Source of the DNA: Posidonia oceanica
Taxonomy: Eukaryota; Streptophyta; Magnoliopsida; Alismatales; Posidoniaceae
Assembly (NCBI GenBank): GCA_037176725.1
Contig: JAZBRS010000026.1
Coordinates: 98,625,501 to 98,689,500, forward strand
Length of the DNA stretch: 64,000 nucleotides
Direction of reading: 5' to 3'
Shown here: positions 32,801 through 44,577 of the stretch, piece by piece
Numbering within the stretch: position 1 is the first letter of the stretch
Layout: each line of letters begins with the position of its first letter
Translations under genes and position numbers: made by a program
Notes under the pieces: generated by a model
Databases searched by the model: none
What the model was told of the DNA's origin: nothing
The model's input: the letters and a program-made list of their open reading frames with translations, nothing else

Positions 32801-35643
32801 GCAGTGTCAGAGCTGGCCGGCGATGGTCGTCTGGTCGCTGCGGTGGATGCTGGCGGCTCACGGTGGTTCGAGCGTCTTCAGGACGAAGCTCTGGAGCTCC
32901 TCAGACGATCGGATGATGCTTCTGCAGCTCGAGCGGAAGATTGGGTCTTTTGGGTTGACAGTGAGCAGCCGAAGGTGGTGGGCCTTGTCCGCTACTCGTC
33001 CGGCGAAGCGGAGCCTTCGGGAAGATTGCTGGAGGTCTGGGAAAGGATTCTGGGTGGTTGAATTGGCTTTCTGGAGGTAGTGGGAAGAGTTTGCAGGTCG
33101 GCCGGATTTCTGGTCAGTGGGAGGTGCAGGTGTTTGTGGTGAAGGTTTCGGTCTGTGGTGGGGGAGAAGGCTGAAGGCTGGGTGCTTCGGGAAGGTGGAG
33201 TTCAAGCGAATATCTGGGGAAGGTTTGGGAAGATGCGGTGGACTGTGGTGAAGGTAATTTCAGGAGAGGAGGTGTTGGGTTACAGTTTGAGTTTCAGGTG
33301 GACAGGTGGTGTTTTAGGATGGTTTCAGAGGTGGAATGGTCGGGAAATGGTGGGGAGGTATCGCTGGGTTTCTGGGTGAACTTGGGGGATCAAATGGGAG
33401 AGGAATGGAGGCTTGAAGTGGTGTTGGGTTATTAGAAAAGAAGGAGAAGGGTCTGCTGTGGATCTCAGGGGGAAAAGGAGAAGAATTAGGTGGGGAATGG
33501 CTCTGGAATGGGAGGCCTCTCTCCGGGATGCCAAGGAGGACACTCAGGCGCTCTCTCTCGGACTCTTCTCTCTGGGAATTGGAGAATACAGAGGAAGAAA
33601 TAGGAGGTCGCTCAGGTGGAGGAAAGCTGCTGGAATTCTGGTTTCTCTCCGCTCTCTCCCGGCCTGCTCTCTTCTGATGGTCTGCCCTTTTTTCAATTGA
33701 AGAACGAAGAGGAGGCTTATATCAGGAGGAGCTGCCGGTACGCGCACTGGAATTTTTGAATTCAACGGCGTCGCACTGCAGCTGAAAAGAGACGGATGCC
33801 GGCGAGACGACGGGCATTGAATGCCTCCCGGAATCGGTGCTGAGACAGGAGAGAGCGGCGAGCTGCTGTAGGTGATTGGATGGAGAGCTTGAATTTGAAC
33901 GGGTGGAGGGAAGACTGCAGCAGGCCGTTCGTGGGAGGAAAAGTTGTGGAGAAAACGCGGAAGCTAAGGAAGAAGACGGGTGAAGAAGGCTGGGCTGCGG
34001 GCCGAAGGCAAAAAAGAAAGAAAAAAGAAATGAAGAAGAAAGGGGAGACGGGCTAAATTGGGCCCAGTAAGGAAAAAAGAAAGAGAAATGAGAAGGAAGA
34101 AAGAAAGAAAGAGAGGGAAAATAGGAAAAATAAAATAAGAAAAAATAAATTAAAAATAAGTAAAAATATTAGATGGATTGGGTTTTAGGTTAGGTGTTTA
34201 ATTAGATTTTTTAATGACTGTTTTGGGTTAATTAGTGTGTTTTGGGCTTGATTAGGGTTTTAGGGTTTTGGTTTTGCTTTTAATTGGTCTTCACTTGATT
34301 AAATGTTTGTTAAACTTTTTTAAATTGTTTTAAAAATTGTGTTTCCCTTGTTGGATACTTAGGATATTGATTAGGATTTTTTAGGATTTATTTTCGTATT
34401 AATCAGGATTGTTTTTGGGTTTTTAGTTTTAGTCTTCTAGGGTTTTCTTTTCTTAAGTCTTTCAAATTATGTTTTGATTTTCATTTGTTAATTTTTCTTG
34501 AAGTTTTTAGTTAGATTTTTCTGGTTTGATGGGGTGTTTTTAAGTCTTTCAAATGTGTTTCTCTTTTCCCTTCTTTTTTTTTTTAATTAAGTTTTTATTT
34601 GTTTTTTTTTCTTTGGTTTGTTAGGTTAAGTCTTTTGCTTCTTTAATTACTTGTTTTAATGTTTGTTTTTTTTATTCTTCTTTTTAGGGTTTGTTTTTTA
34701 ATTCTTCTGATGGGGTTTTTACTTTTAGTAGGTTTTGGTTTTATTTTAGTTTTTTCCTTGATTTTTCAGTGTTTTCTTTAGATTTGTTTTGCATTTTTTA
34801 GCTTACATGCTTGGTCTTCCTTTTAGTTTGATTTAGTTAAGTTTAGGTTTTTAATTGCTTGTTTGATGTTTTTTAATTGTTTTTCTTAGAGTTCTGATTT
34901 GTTTCTCTTATATTTTGGGGTTTTACAGATTTTCAGGGGTTTTTATGGATTTTTGCAAGAGAAGGCAAAGGAAAAGAGAAGGAAGAAGGAAAAGGGGAAA
35001 AGAGGGAAATAAAAGGAAAAGAGATAGGTTGGAGAGAAATGATTTTTAAAATTCAGAAAAAAGGCTAAAAATAAAGTAAAAAATAGGAATAAGGTAGAGA
35101 AGGGATAGAAGTACAAAGGGGGCCCACAGCCAGGCTAGAAAAAGGGCAAAAAGGGGATGAAAAGAGAGATGATAATCAGGAGAGAGAGAGGAGAGAGAAA
35201 ATGATAATCCTAGAGAGAAAAAAGGATAATTTGGATGAAAGGAGGTCTTAAGGGTTTTGGAATGAGGTGAAAATTGGTGAGTGGGTAGTCTAGGGTTTGA
35301 GGTATTGGTCCTGAAGTTTTGGTTTGATTCTAAGAAGGTTTTGGAGGGGTTTCAAGGTGTAGAAAAAGGGGAGTTTTGCCTAGGTTTTCTAGGGTTTTTG
35401 GGAATGGTCTAGGTTTGGAAATTTCTGGGTTCTTGGGTGGGCTTGTTAAGTGAGTGTTGGTGGATTTTCCTATGGGTTTTGGTTTGGTTTTGATCTTGGG
35501 AAGAGGGGTAAAGGCTTAGGTCAAGATGGGCTGATTTTGGAGGGTAAAGAAGAGGATTAGGGTTTGGTTTTGGGTTAGGTTTGAGTCCAGCAATCACCAG
35601 GAGGGCTCCAAGGATCCAAGCCTGCCAAGATGGGGTGTCAACA
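29845..35643 (-). repeat. Element B 3' LTR, 5799 bp
   Basis: On the + strand it runs from TGTAGTGATCCCGATCGG to GATGGGGTGTCAACA. The block order is the reverse of element A's LTR: minisatellite at 30480-30735, TAGGTCC-type motif block at 31500-32450, GC-rich block at 32460-34000, A/T-rich block with telobox complements at 34190-35580. Long ORFs in the GC-rich block are not conserved as proteins and are not called. Confidence 0.95.
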
Positions 35644-35711
35644 GATGCCCCTCCCTGAGCAAGGTTAAGCGGAGCGAGGCCGCTGCTCAGGGTTGACAAG
35701 ACACCCCATCT
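35628..35711 (-). promoter_or_regulatory. PPT of element B inside the conserved two-part inverted repeat
   Basis: Outer arms 35628-35639 and 35700-35711 (AGATGGGGTGTC / GACACCCCATCT) and inner arms 35653-35660 and 35685-35692 (CCCTGAGC / GCTCAGGG) are identical to those of element A. The loop between the inner arms differs (24 bases here, little similarity). The PPT complement, GATGCCCCTCCCT, starts at 35644. Confidence 0.85.
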
Positions 35712-36188
35712 GACCGGCGGGAGCAGCGGGTTGCTATGGGCGTGAGCTACTTATTCGGCGGATGCACCGAAGATCGTAGCTCGTTGCCGCAATGCAAGAT
35801 GCTAGGTGCAGATGGATGCTGTGCAGTGCGATGCATGCTGATGCAAATGCAATGCAAGAAGTTAGCATAAAAGTTAGTGCAGCTAGAATAGATGCTGATG
35901 CTGTGCAAGTGATGGTGATGATGCTAAAGTAATATGCAGTGCTAGCTGAGGAAGTGCTAAGATGATGCAAGAGGAATGATAAAAAGGCGCAATGTGGCAC
36001 GAGGATCTGGCAGGGAGGCCAGACTTGCGCGACAAAGCGAGGGAAAAACAGGGTGCAGCCTGTCCCCGCTCGGGGAGCAAGCTAGCAGAAAAGGAAAAAG
36101 GGTGTGAGGGGAGAGAGGCCAACTCTCCTATCGCAAAAGGGGTTTGCGTGACTTTGCCTTCCTGGCACAAGGCCACGCCAAAAAAGGT
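35712..36188 (-). other. Unique 3' segment of element B next to the PPT
   Basis: Homologous to 15923-16401 of element A. No gene is recognised; two short ORFs here are not conserved in A. Confidence 0.5.
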
Positions 36189-37139
36189 GATAAGGTGACG
36201 GGCTTATCATCCGGATAGTTTACGGTCCTATCAACCGGGAGTGATAGTTTAGGTTATCAGCCTAGAATGACAGTTTACGGTCCTGTCAACCGGAAGCAGT
36301 TGTGAGTGATAGTTACTGGATATCAGCCGTATAACATGGTTGTGTGGGATAGTTTACAGTCCTATCAACTGGCGGATAGTTTACAGACCTATCAACTGGC
36401 GGATAGTTTACAGACCTATCAACTGGCAGATAGTTTACAGACCTATCAACTGGAAGCCACAAACCATGAGTGATAGTTACTGGATATCAGCCGTATAACA
36501 CAAATGCCGGATAGTTTACAGTCTATCAACTGGAGCGACAGTTTACGGTCCTGTCAACCGGCGGATAGTTTACAGACCTATCAACTGGAGGATAGTTTAC
36601 AGTCCTATCAACTGGAAACGGCATTGCGAGGGACAGTTACTGGATGTCAGCCGTATAACATGATTGCGCGTGATAGTTTACAGTCCTATCAACTGGCGGA
36701 TAATTTACAGACCTATCAACTGGTGGATAGTTTACAGACCTATCAACTGGCGGATAGTTTACAGACCTATCAACTGGAAACACGCAATGATGCAGGATAG
36801 TTACTGGATATCAGCCGTATAATGCAATTGCTGGTGATAGTTTAGGATATCAGCCTAGCGATAGTTTACAGTCCTATCAACTGGTGGATAGTTTACAGAC
36901 CTATCAACTGGAGGATAGTTTACAGACCTATCAACTGGAAACCGCAATTGCAAGGGACAGTTACTGGATGTCAGCCGTATAACACAACTGTGGGCCAACC
37001 ATGGATTGGCCCAGATGATAGTTTAGGTTATCAGCCTGAGAGCAGATAGTTTAGGATATCAGCCTGAGAGTGCTTGATTGTTTGATAGTTTCGGATATCA
37101 GCCTAGCATGTGATTGATTGTTTGATAGTTTCGGATATC
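36189..37139 (-). repeat. Array of short inverted repeats with covarying arms (element B)
   Basis: About 27 units such as GATAGTTTACAGACCTATC, GACAGTTTACGGTCCTGTC, GACAGTTACTGGATGTC and GATAGTTTCGGATATC. In all units I read, the arms pair. The first unit (36189-36208) has a GATAAG/CTTATC stem. One unit at the PPT-proximal end is GATAG..CTATC here but mismatched in A (15878). Confidence 0.9.
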
Positions 37140-37149
37140 AGCCTAGCAT

Positions 37150-37730
37150 GTGATTGATGATAAGAGGGGACGAGATCATGATGAGAGCTACTGCTAAAGA
37201 GGGGGTGAGATCATGATGAGAATTATTGCTAAAGAGGGGGATGAGATCATGATGAGAATTACTGCTAAAGAGGGGATGAGATCATGATGAGAACTATTGC
37301 TAAAGAGGGGGATGAGATCATGATGAGAATTGCTGCTAAAGAGGGGGATGAGATCATGATGAGAATTATTGCTAAAGAGGGGGATGAGATCATGATGAGA
37401 ATTACAGCTAAAGAGGGGATGAGATCATGATGAGAATTATTGCTAAAGAGGGGGATGAGATCATGATGAGAATTACAGCTAAAGAGGGGATGAGATCATG
37501 ATGAGAATTACTGCTAAAGTGGGGATGAGATCATGATGAGAACTATTGCTAAAGAGGGGGATGAGATCATGATGATAACTATTGCTAAAGAGGGGGATGA
37601 GATCATGATAAGAATTACTGCTAAAGAGGGGATGAGATCATGATGAGAACTACTGCTAAAGAGGGGGATGAGATCATGATGAGAATTACTGCTAAAGAGG
37701 GGATGAGATCATGATGAGAGTTACTGATTG
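37150..37730 (-). repeat. About 37-bp tandem array (element B)
   Basis: About 15 copies of GATGAGATCATGATGAGAAT plus TACTGCTAAAGAGGGG, the reverse complement of the element A array at 14250-14800. Confidence 0.92.
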
Positions 37731-38190
37731 ATAAGATATCGGACTTATCGGCCGGCAAAGAGGGGATGAGGTAATGATGAGAATTATTGATTGATAAGAT
37801 ATCGGACTTATCGACCGGTAAAGAGGGGATGAGGTAATGATGAGATAAAGAGGGGATGAGGTAATGATGAGAATGATTGATTGATAAGATATCGGACTTA
37901 TCGGCCGGCAAAGAGGGGATGAGGTAATGATGAGAATGATTGGTTGATAAGATATCGGACTTATCGGCCGACAAAGAGGGGATGAGGTAATGATGAGATA
38001 AAGAGGGGGATGAGGTAATGATGAGAATGATTGGTTGATAAGATATCAGGCTTATCGGCCGGCAAAGAGGGGATGAGGTAAAGATGAGAATGATTGATTG
38101 ATAAGATATCGGACTTATCGGCCGGCAAAGAGGGGATGAGGTAATGATGAGATAAAGAGGGGATGAGGTAATGATGAGAAGAAATCATCC
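37725..38190 (-). repeat. Expanded GATAAG-hairpin repeat (element B)
   Basis: Five or more copies of GATAAGATATCGGACTTATC, each followed by a GGCCGGCAAAGAGGGGATGA phrase. Element A has only three scattered copies of the hairpin, so this part has expanded in B or contracted in A. Confidence 0.9.
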
Positions 38191-38255
38191 TATGACACCA
38201 GGAATATCATAGGGGAAAGAGGGGAAGAATGATACCTAGGGGCGATCAAAAGATG

Positions 38256-38282
38256 CCCCTGGTGTCGGGATGACACCAGGGG
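38256..38282 (-). other. 11-bp stem-loop conserved with element A
   Basis: CCCCTGGTGTC, five bases, GACACCAGGGG; the counterpart of 14038-14064. Confidence 0.85.
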
Positions 38283-38344
38283 CTGGCCAACGCGTCCTTG
38301 GCATCGAAAGCAGAGGGTGATGACAAGATTGTCGTGCTTGTCAG

Positions 38345-38580
38345 ACGAGTAGTTTTGGGGTACCAGCCCGCTGGGGACTCAGCTGAGGATGATCAGCTGA
38401 GGAGGATGACAGGTTGACGGACCTTTCGCCGAGCCGTTTGGGGTGCCAGCCCGCAGGGGACTCAGCTGGGGATGATCAGCTGAGGAGGATGACAGGTTGA
38501 CGGACCTTTCGCCGAGCAGTTTGGGGTGCCAGCCCGCAGGGGATGATGATCCAGCTGGGGGCGACCAGCTGGGGACGCCA
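38345..38580 (-). repeat. About 115-bp tandem repeats (element B)
   Basis: Two to three copies with GGGGTGCCAGCCCGCAGGGG and TGACGGACCTTTCGCCGAGC; same family as 13600-13985 of element A. Confidence 0.8.
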
Positions 38581-38852
38581 GATGGCGTAGCTTGACGACG
38601 CGGGTCCACGGAGGCTCTGGACTCCAGATTAGGTGCTGAGGACTTTGCTGCGTTGTGATGTCTGCAAGTCTGGTTAGAGGGCCCAAGATGGTGATGATAA
38701 TGATATGCAATACAGCAAAGAATCTTGATGTGCAAGTAGAAAGCAGAAACAGTTTTTTTTCATTGATAAAACTTGGTGAGCACAATGCCTGTGGCAGGCC
38801 AGAAATGTACAGCATAGTCTGAAGGAAGACCATATGATGGTTGCACAAGGGC

Positions 38853-40055
38853 CTAGTCAACTCGGGCCTTCTTCGACTGCCAGGAATCGGGAAACAAAGG
38901 GCCGCCTGGTGGAATTTCAGTGATAGGCCAGAGCTGTCGGACTTCAGCTTCATACTCAGGGGTGCATCCTACACCTCTCACAGCTGCAAAGTCTGTTGAT
39001 TGGACCCCATGCTGCATCAGACTAGCGAGCGTCTTGGTTGGGGCAGTTGTGCTGAGAGGGTACATCCGTAGAAGCTGGGGCGCTGTACTGTCAATGAAGG
39101 CGCCCTACTGGAAGCCGAACTGGCGCATGACCCTGATTGGATGGTACTCTACGCCTGCTGTGAAACCTGGAAGAATGATCAGCCGCATGTCACGCCCGCT
39201 GAAGAAGACAGTGAATGGCTCTGCTGCAGAGGGGACAATACGCCAGGTTATAGCGTCGTTAGTCAGTGCTGACAGCCTCTCGTATTCTTCTTTGACGTTC
39301 TTTTCCGTCTTGGCACGGGCGCTGCTGCAGTAGGCTTCAAAGGCATGCACTTGAGGGCGCAAGAGGTTCGTCTCTAAGTGCGCGGTTAGCCAGACTTGTA
39401 TGAGTGCTCCGCAACCGTGGAAGTGGCGGCAGCGATGAGAGATGCGGTCCAGCCCGCGATAGGTCTCTGCCAGGACAACTGGTGCCAGGTCTATGTGCTT
39501 GGTCACCACTGCTAATGCAATCTCTGCAACCTCGATGGCCACTGTCAGTCGACCATGGGTAAAGATCAGTTCGCCCAGGAAGCGGATAACAAATCCTCGG
39601 AGCCACAGCTCATCTCCGAGTTCTGCGCGCTTGTTCAAGATATCATCGAAGTGCGCAAGGCGAAGCATAGGTTCAGGCCCGCTGGTGCAGATTAATTTTT
39701 GTTGGCAGGTTCGAGTGGGGAGCCCAGTTAGCTGGCTCAGGACCTGGAGGTATCCGTCGCGCCTCATGAAAATAGGTGGCCCCATGATCTTTGAAAAGCC
39801 GCAGATCCAACGCACCTCCTCCAGTGTAGGTGTCAGCTCAGTCTTGTTGAAACGGAAGACATGATGCGCCGGCTTCCAGAATCTTGCAGCGGCACACAGA
39901 AGGTGGCGGCTGACCTCCACATCAGCAACCTTCAGCAGCTTAGTTGGTATGCCCCACAGGCGCAGTTGTTCACGGTCTTGTAGAGTGAGCCTGCTGATCC
40001 ATTCTCGCAGGGCTGCCGAGCAGTGTGCAGGAGTTAGCAGAGTAGGAAAGCCCAT
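38853..40055 (-). pseudogene. Accessory ORF of element B, PMD/DUF7745-like, one stop
   Basis: About 400 codons, close in sequence to the intact A copy over its whole length, beginning MGFPTLLTPAHC and ending KKARVD. One in-frame TAG at 39105-39107 replaces a CAG of A (13096-13098) about 320 codons in, removing the last fifth. The preserved core segments ELWLRGFVIRFLGELIF and VVLAETYRGLDR indicate that the protein was under constraint before insertion. Function unknown. Confidence 0.78.
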
Positions 40056-41502
40056 TACGCTGATTGCAGAGGGACAGGCAGATAGCTGTAGAAGCTTGAA
40101 AGTACCTGCTATCAATAAACAGTCAGATCTCGCAGGCGTATATTCTTTGACAATAAATAGAAGCTGAGACTGAAAATGTAGTTCCATATGCATTCAGCAG
40201 TTGATAACAGAACATGGCAGTTAAGCATAAATAAACAAAGGGAGTTGGCAGCAGTCCGGCGAATGTGGGGGCGAGGGCCGGCAGGAGATCTGGATCGGTG
40301 CAGCATGAGTGTCGTCAATGTGCTCTGCTGGGGAGAAGTACTGCCTCAGGGCCTGAGTGTGTTGCAGAGCGGAGAGATTGATGGAAGTGGAAAGGAATGA
40401 AAGAGGATGCATGTATGCATGATGCAGGTGATATGCTTATGAAGATGAGTAGTATGCTTGGATGGATGAGTATGCTTAGGTGCCCTCAGCATACGGAGCG
40501 CTTTGGTGCCTGCTGCGAAGGAAAGGGAGTGGTCCCTAACTCACTGGGCCCTACCTAGACTCTGGGCTTGCTGGTGGCGCTCCGGAACGGGTTGTTGGCA
40601 TTATACGGGTGGTGGTGTGGTGAGGACAGGCTATTGGCCAAACTCTCAGGACCTACACCTATTCTTTCAGCTCTCTCTTTTTTTGATTGATTTCTCCCTC
40701 ATAGGTATGCAGTCTTTCTCTGCCCCTAGCCAGGAGAAGGGTGAGTGTTCGCTCTTAAAGGGATGTGGTAGACCCTTTTAGGCTTGACATGCTGGGGATC
40801 TCTAGTGAGGCATGGGGGATAGTGGTGCCTGTGTTTTTCGGGCTACATTTTGCCTTTTTTCTTGTTTTTTGCTTTGCTTGCTTTTTCTCTTCTTTTTTTT
40901 TTTGGTTTTTGTTCTATCTCTTTTCTCTTCCTTTTTTTTTGCTTGTTGTTTTGCTTTTCTCTTTTTTTTTTTTAGGCTTTTGCTATCCCCATTTTGGTGG
41001 CAAAAGAAGGGTGCTTGGATTGTAATGGATTTAGGCTTTGGGTCTGTTGTGTGATGGGTAGGAGGAGTAGAGTTAGACCGCACACCCCTATCTCTAGGGC
41101 CGGTTTCTGTCTTCGTCTTCTGTTCCTTGGATGTGCCCAAACCTAGGTGTCTACTCTCGCTTTTTCCAGACTCACATCCTAACATTTTTTCTCCCTCAGA
41201 GGTGTATGTCCTTGCGAGATTCGGCGGTTCGCCTGTCCTCGTTGGTGGTGGCTCCCTCACTAGCTAAGACATCTGAGTAGTGCTAGGTGAGGTAGGACGA
41301 CTCTTTCCAGAGCAGGCAAGCACTTCCGGTTTTCATCACCGGGCAATATGCAATGCTTGAGAGGATGACGATGCTGATTTTGGAGAGAGAGAATGCAAGA
41401 GTTGAAAGGATGATGATGATGATTTGAAATAGAGGTTGAAGCAAGAAGGCGAAAATGCAAGCGCAAGTGGGGGAAGGGCATCTGCAACGGGGCCGCTTTC
41501 GA
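40056..41502 (-). other. Spacer between integrase and accessory ORF (element B)
   Basis: Homologous to 10661-12147 of element A. It contains a T-rich strip on the + strand (40850-40980). No gene is recognised. Confidence 0.6.
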
Positions 41503-42837
41503 CTACTGATAGTACTTCTTCAGATAGCAGAGGTTGACGGGCTCAGACTGCTCGACCCGGTCCATATCCTCAAGAGTTGCAGCGCCTCCCGAAAAGATCT
41601 GCTTGACCACAAAGGGGCCACGCCAATTGGGTCGGAATTTCCCTCGACCGTCAAGCAAGTGAACGGCGCGCAAGACAAGGTCCCCTGCCTGAAAGTTTCT
41701 GGGCTGGACCTTCTTCAAGAATGCTCTGGCCATCCGCTTCTGATAGCAGTGAGCGTTGTGCATAGCTTGCAGTCTGCGCTCATCAATTAAATTCAGTTGG
41801 ATGCAGCGGTCTTCGACCCATTCTGCCTCTTCCAACTCAGCTTCCCGTAGGATCCGCAGAGAGGGGATCTCTACTTCAACAGGCAACACCGCTTCCATTC
41901 CGTACACCAGAGAGTACGGGGTGGCTCCTGTAGAAGTCCAGATTGATGTCCTGTACGCCCAGAGTGCGTACGGGAGCTTGTCGTGCCAATCCTTGTGGGT
42001 TTCTGCCATTTTCTTCAGGATTTTGACAATGTTCTTGTTTGCAGACTCCACAGCTCCGTTCATCTGTGGCCGATAGGGCGAGGATCGATGATGCTTGATC
42101 TTGAGACTCTGCAGGTATTCCTCGATCCTTTTGGCAATGAAGTTTGTGCCATTATCAGAGATGACTGAGTGCGGGACCCCATATCGGGCAATGATATTGT
42201 TTCTAATAAATTTTTCTGTTACTGCAGCGGTGACTGTTCTGGAAGAGGCTGCTTCCACCCACTTGGTAAAGTAATCGATCGCTACCAGAATGTAACGATG
42301 ACCATTTGAAGCAGCAGGGTGGATGGCGCCAATGACATCGATCCCCCAGGTGGAGAATGGCCATGGCGAGGACATGTTGTGCAGCTGATGTGGAGGGGCC
42401 TTGATGAAGTTACCATGAATCTGACAGTTGTGGCATCTACGCACGAACCGGCAGCAGTCGGCCTCCATGGTCTGCCAGAAATATCCTTGAAGCATGATCT
42501 TCTTGGCCAGGAGGACGCCGTTCATGTGCGGGCCATAGGTCCCTGCATGCACTTGGAGCATCAGCGTGTCAGCCTCCGATTTGTTCAGGCAGCGCAGTAG
42601 CATCTGATTGTATGACCTTCTGTACAGCTGCCCGGCCCCTAACACATACTTTGACGCCAGACGCGCCAAAGTTTTCTTGTCTGCTGCCGTGGTATCAGGA
42701 GGAAAGCTACCAGACTCCAGAAAGGATTTTATATCTTGATACCAGGGCTGCCCCTCTGCTGGACCCGCCTCTTCTATGTTCATGCAGTATGCAGGCTGCT
42801 CGATGCGAGTGACTGATACATCCACTGTGCTATCTTC
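41503..42837 (-). CDS. int: Integrase segment of element B polyprotein, uninterrupted
   Basis: About 440 codons are open after the stop at 42838-42840. Counting from the GTG at 42825, the zinc-binding motif is H93, H100, C131, C134 (QVHAGTYGPH and CHNCQIH). The catalytic triad is D163 (GIDVIG), D224 (SDNGTNF) and E260 (NGAVESANK), with 35 residues between D224 and E260. The C-terminal domain contains GKFRPNWRGPFVV and ends LKKYYQ. It would insert the cDNA into nuclear DNA. It normally matures from the polyprotein and has no own ATG, so it is a domain rather than a separate gene. All catalytic residues are intact in contrast to the broken upstream frame. Confidence 0.93.
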   Translation of the reverse strand, partial: EDSTVDVSVTRIEQPAYCMNIEEAGPAEGQPWYQDIKSFLESGSFPPDTTAADKKTLARLASKYVLGAGQLYRRSYNQMLLRCLNKSEADTLMLQVHAGTYGPHMNGVLLAKKIMLQGYFWQTMEADCCRFVRRCHNCQIHGNFIKAPPHQLHNMSSPWPFSTWGIDVIGAIHPAASNGHRYILVAIDYFTKWVEAASSRTVTAAVTEKFIRNNIIARYGVPHSVISDNGTNFIAKRIEEYLQSLKIKHHRSSPYRPQMNGAVESANKNIVKILKKMAETHKDWHDKLPYALWAYRTSIWTSTGATPYSLVYGMEAVLPVEVEIPSLRILREAELEEAEWVEDRCIQLNLIDERRLQAMHNAHCYQKRMARAFLKKVQPRNFQAGDLVLRAVHLLDGRGKFRPNWRGPFVVKQIFSGGAATLEDMDRVEQSEPVNLCYLKKYYQ

Positions 42838-43233
42838 TTAAATGGTGAGCCAGGATGCCAGAGTTGCCAATGCGTCTGCATACGCGTTCTTGGCTCTGTT
42901 CATGTATGTGAAGCAGATGCTCTCAAATTCTTCCATCAGCCTCAGCAGGTGTTCGTGATACGGCACAAGCTTGGGATCTTTTGTCCTCCAGTCGCCGTTC
43001 ACTTGAGAAATCACCAGCATGGCATCACCGTGCACATGCAGCTTCTGCGCCTCATGCTCGAGGGCGACTTTCAACCCTAGGATGCATGCTTCGTACTCCG
43101 CTTCATTGTTTGTGCATGCGAAAGTCAGCTTCCTCGCGAAGGGAATCATCTGTCCCTGGGGCGTGGTCAGCACTGCGCCTACGCCTCGGCCCTTTTTGTT
43201 GACTGCACCATCAAAGTAGAGCTGCCATTCCTC
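42838..43233 (-). pseudogene. Second (archaeal-type) RNase H of element B
   Basis: In the polyprotein frame between two TAA codons (43234-43236 and 42838-42840). Motifs: YFDGAVNKKGRGVGAVL with the first Asp, TNNEAEYEACILGLKVAL with the catalytic Glu, HVHGDAMLVISQVNG with the second Asp, and NAYADALATLAS with the last Asp. This is the additional RNase H that defines the Tat clade, and it would remove the RNA template during reverse transcription. All four acidic positions are kept. Confidence 0.88.
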
Positions 43234-43302
43234 TTATTTCTCAGGATCTTTCTGCTCAGAGTCCTCCATTGCAAAGAGAATGTCTTCATCAGGGAACTGT
43301 GT

Positions 43303-44577
43303 CTAGAGGGGTTGGTATTCAGGCAGAGGAAGGTCAGCAAGATGGTCTGCCATGGCCTGACCCTTCATGGATTTCTGTGTGACAAAGGTGATGTCGTACT
43401 GAGACAATAACACCTGCCACTTAGCACATCTGCCCACCATGGCCGGCTTTTGGAAAAGGAACTTGATAGGATCATGCCGGCATAAGAGCTGTACTGGGTA
43501 TGCCATCATGTAGGGCCTTAGTTTCTGTGCAGCCCAGACAAGGGACAAACAGGTCTTCTCTAGTGTACTGTACCTGGCTTCGCATTCATTAAACTTCTTG
43601 CTCAGGTAATAGATGGCGCGCTCCCTTCTACCAGATTCGTCATGTTGGCCCAAGACGGCGCCCATGGAATGCTGCGTGGTAGAAAGGTAGAGAAGCAAAG
43701 GTCTCCTTGGTGTAGGCGGGACCAGGACAGGAGGCTTGATCAGCAGCTGCTTGATCTTGGCAAATGCAGCCTGACATTCCTCGCTCCAGTGAATCTGCGC
43801 ATTCTTCTTCAAGAGCTTGAATATGGGCTCGCAGATGGGCGTAAGCTGTGCAATGAAGCGGCTGATATATTGTAAACGCCCAAGCAGACTTCTGACTTCT
43901 TTTTCAGTCCTAGGGGGTGGCATGTCCACGATGGCTTGTGCTTTCAATGGGTCCACCTCAATCCCCCTTTGGCTAACAATGTAGCCGAGCAATTTGCCAG
44001 AAGACACCCTGAATACGCACTTCTTGGGATTCAGGCGCAGCTTGTACTTCCGTAGACGGTCAAAGAGCTTTTTGAGACAGGTAAGATGATCTTCAGGCTC
44101 TTTGCTTTTAGCAATCATGTCGTCTACGTAGACCTCTACTTCTTGGTGCATGAGGTCGTGGAACAGTGCAGTCATGGCCCTCTGATAGGTTGCACCAACA
44201 TTCTTCAGGCCGAACGGCATGACTTGGTAGCAGAAGACTCCCCAAGGGGTGATGAATGAAGTCATTTCCATGTCTTCTTCTGCCATTTTGATTTGATTGT
44301 ATCCAGAAAAGCCGTCCATGAAGGAGAGCATCTTGTGGCCCGCTGTATTGTCGACTAGGACGTCAATGTGAGGCAACGGAAAGTCGTCCTTGGGACTCGC
44401 CTTGTTCAGGTCCTTGTAGTCGATGCAGATCCGGATTCGGCCATCTTTCTTGGGCACAGGTACAATGTTTGCCAGCCATTCAGGATAAAGAACGACCTTC
44501 AGAAAGTTGACCCTGAGCTGCTTCATTATCTCTTCTTTGATCATGAGCAGCCACTGTGGTCGCCATCTTCTTAGTTT
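43303..44577 (-). pseudogene. Reverse transcriptase and original RNase H of element B
   Basis: The frame follows the protease-linker segment after a TAG at 44578-44580. RT motifs: YPEWLANIVPVPKKDGRIRI, KASPKDDFPLPHID, FMDGFSGYNQI, PFGLKNVGATYQRAM, the catalytic YVDDM, and LGYIVSQRGIEVDP. The connected RNase H fold follows (LLLYLSTTQHSMGAVLG, YYLSKKF, YSTLEKTCLSLVWAAQKLRP). Its first catalytic Asp, normally in a TDAS-like motif, is replaced by LSTT, as in other Tat elements where this domain acts only as a connection. It ends at TAG 43303-43305 after PEYQPL. RT residues themselves appear intact. Confidence 0.92.
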
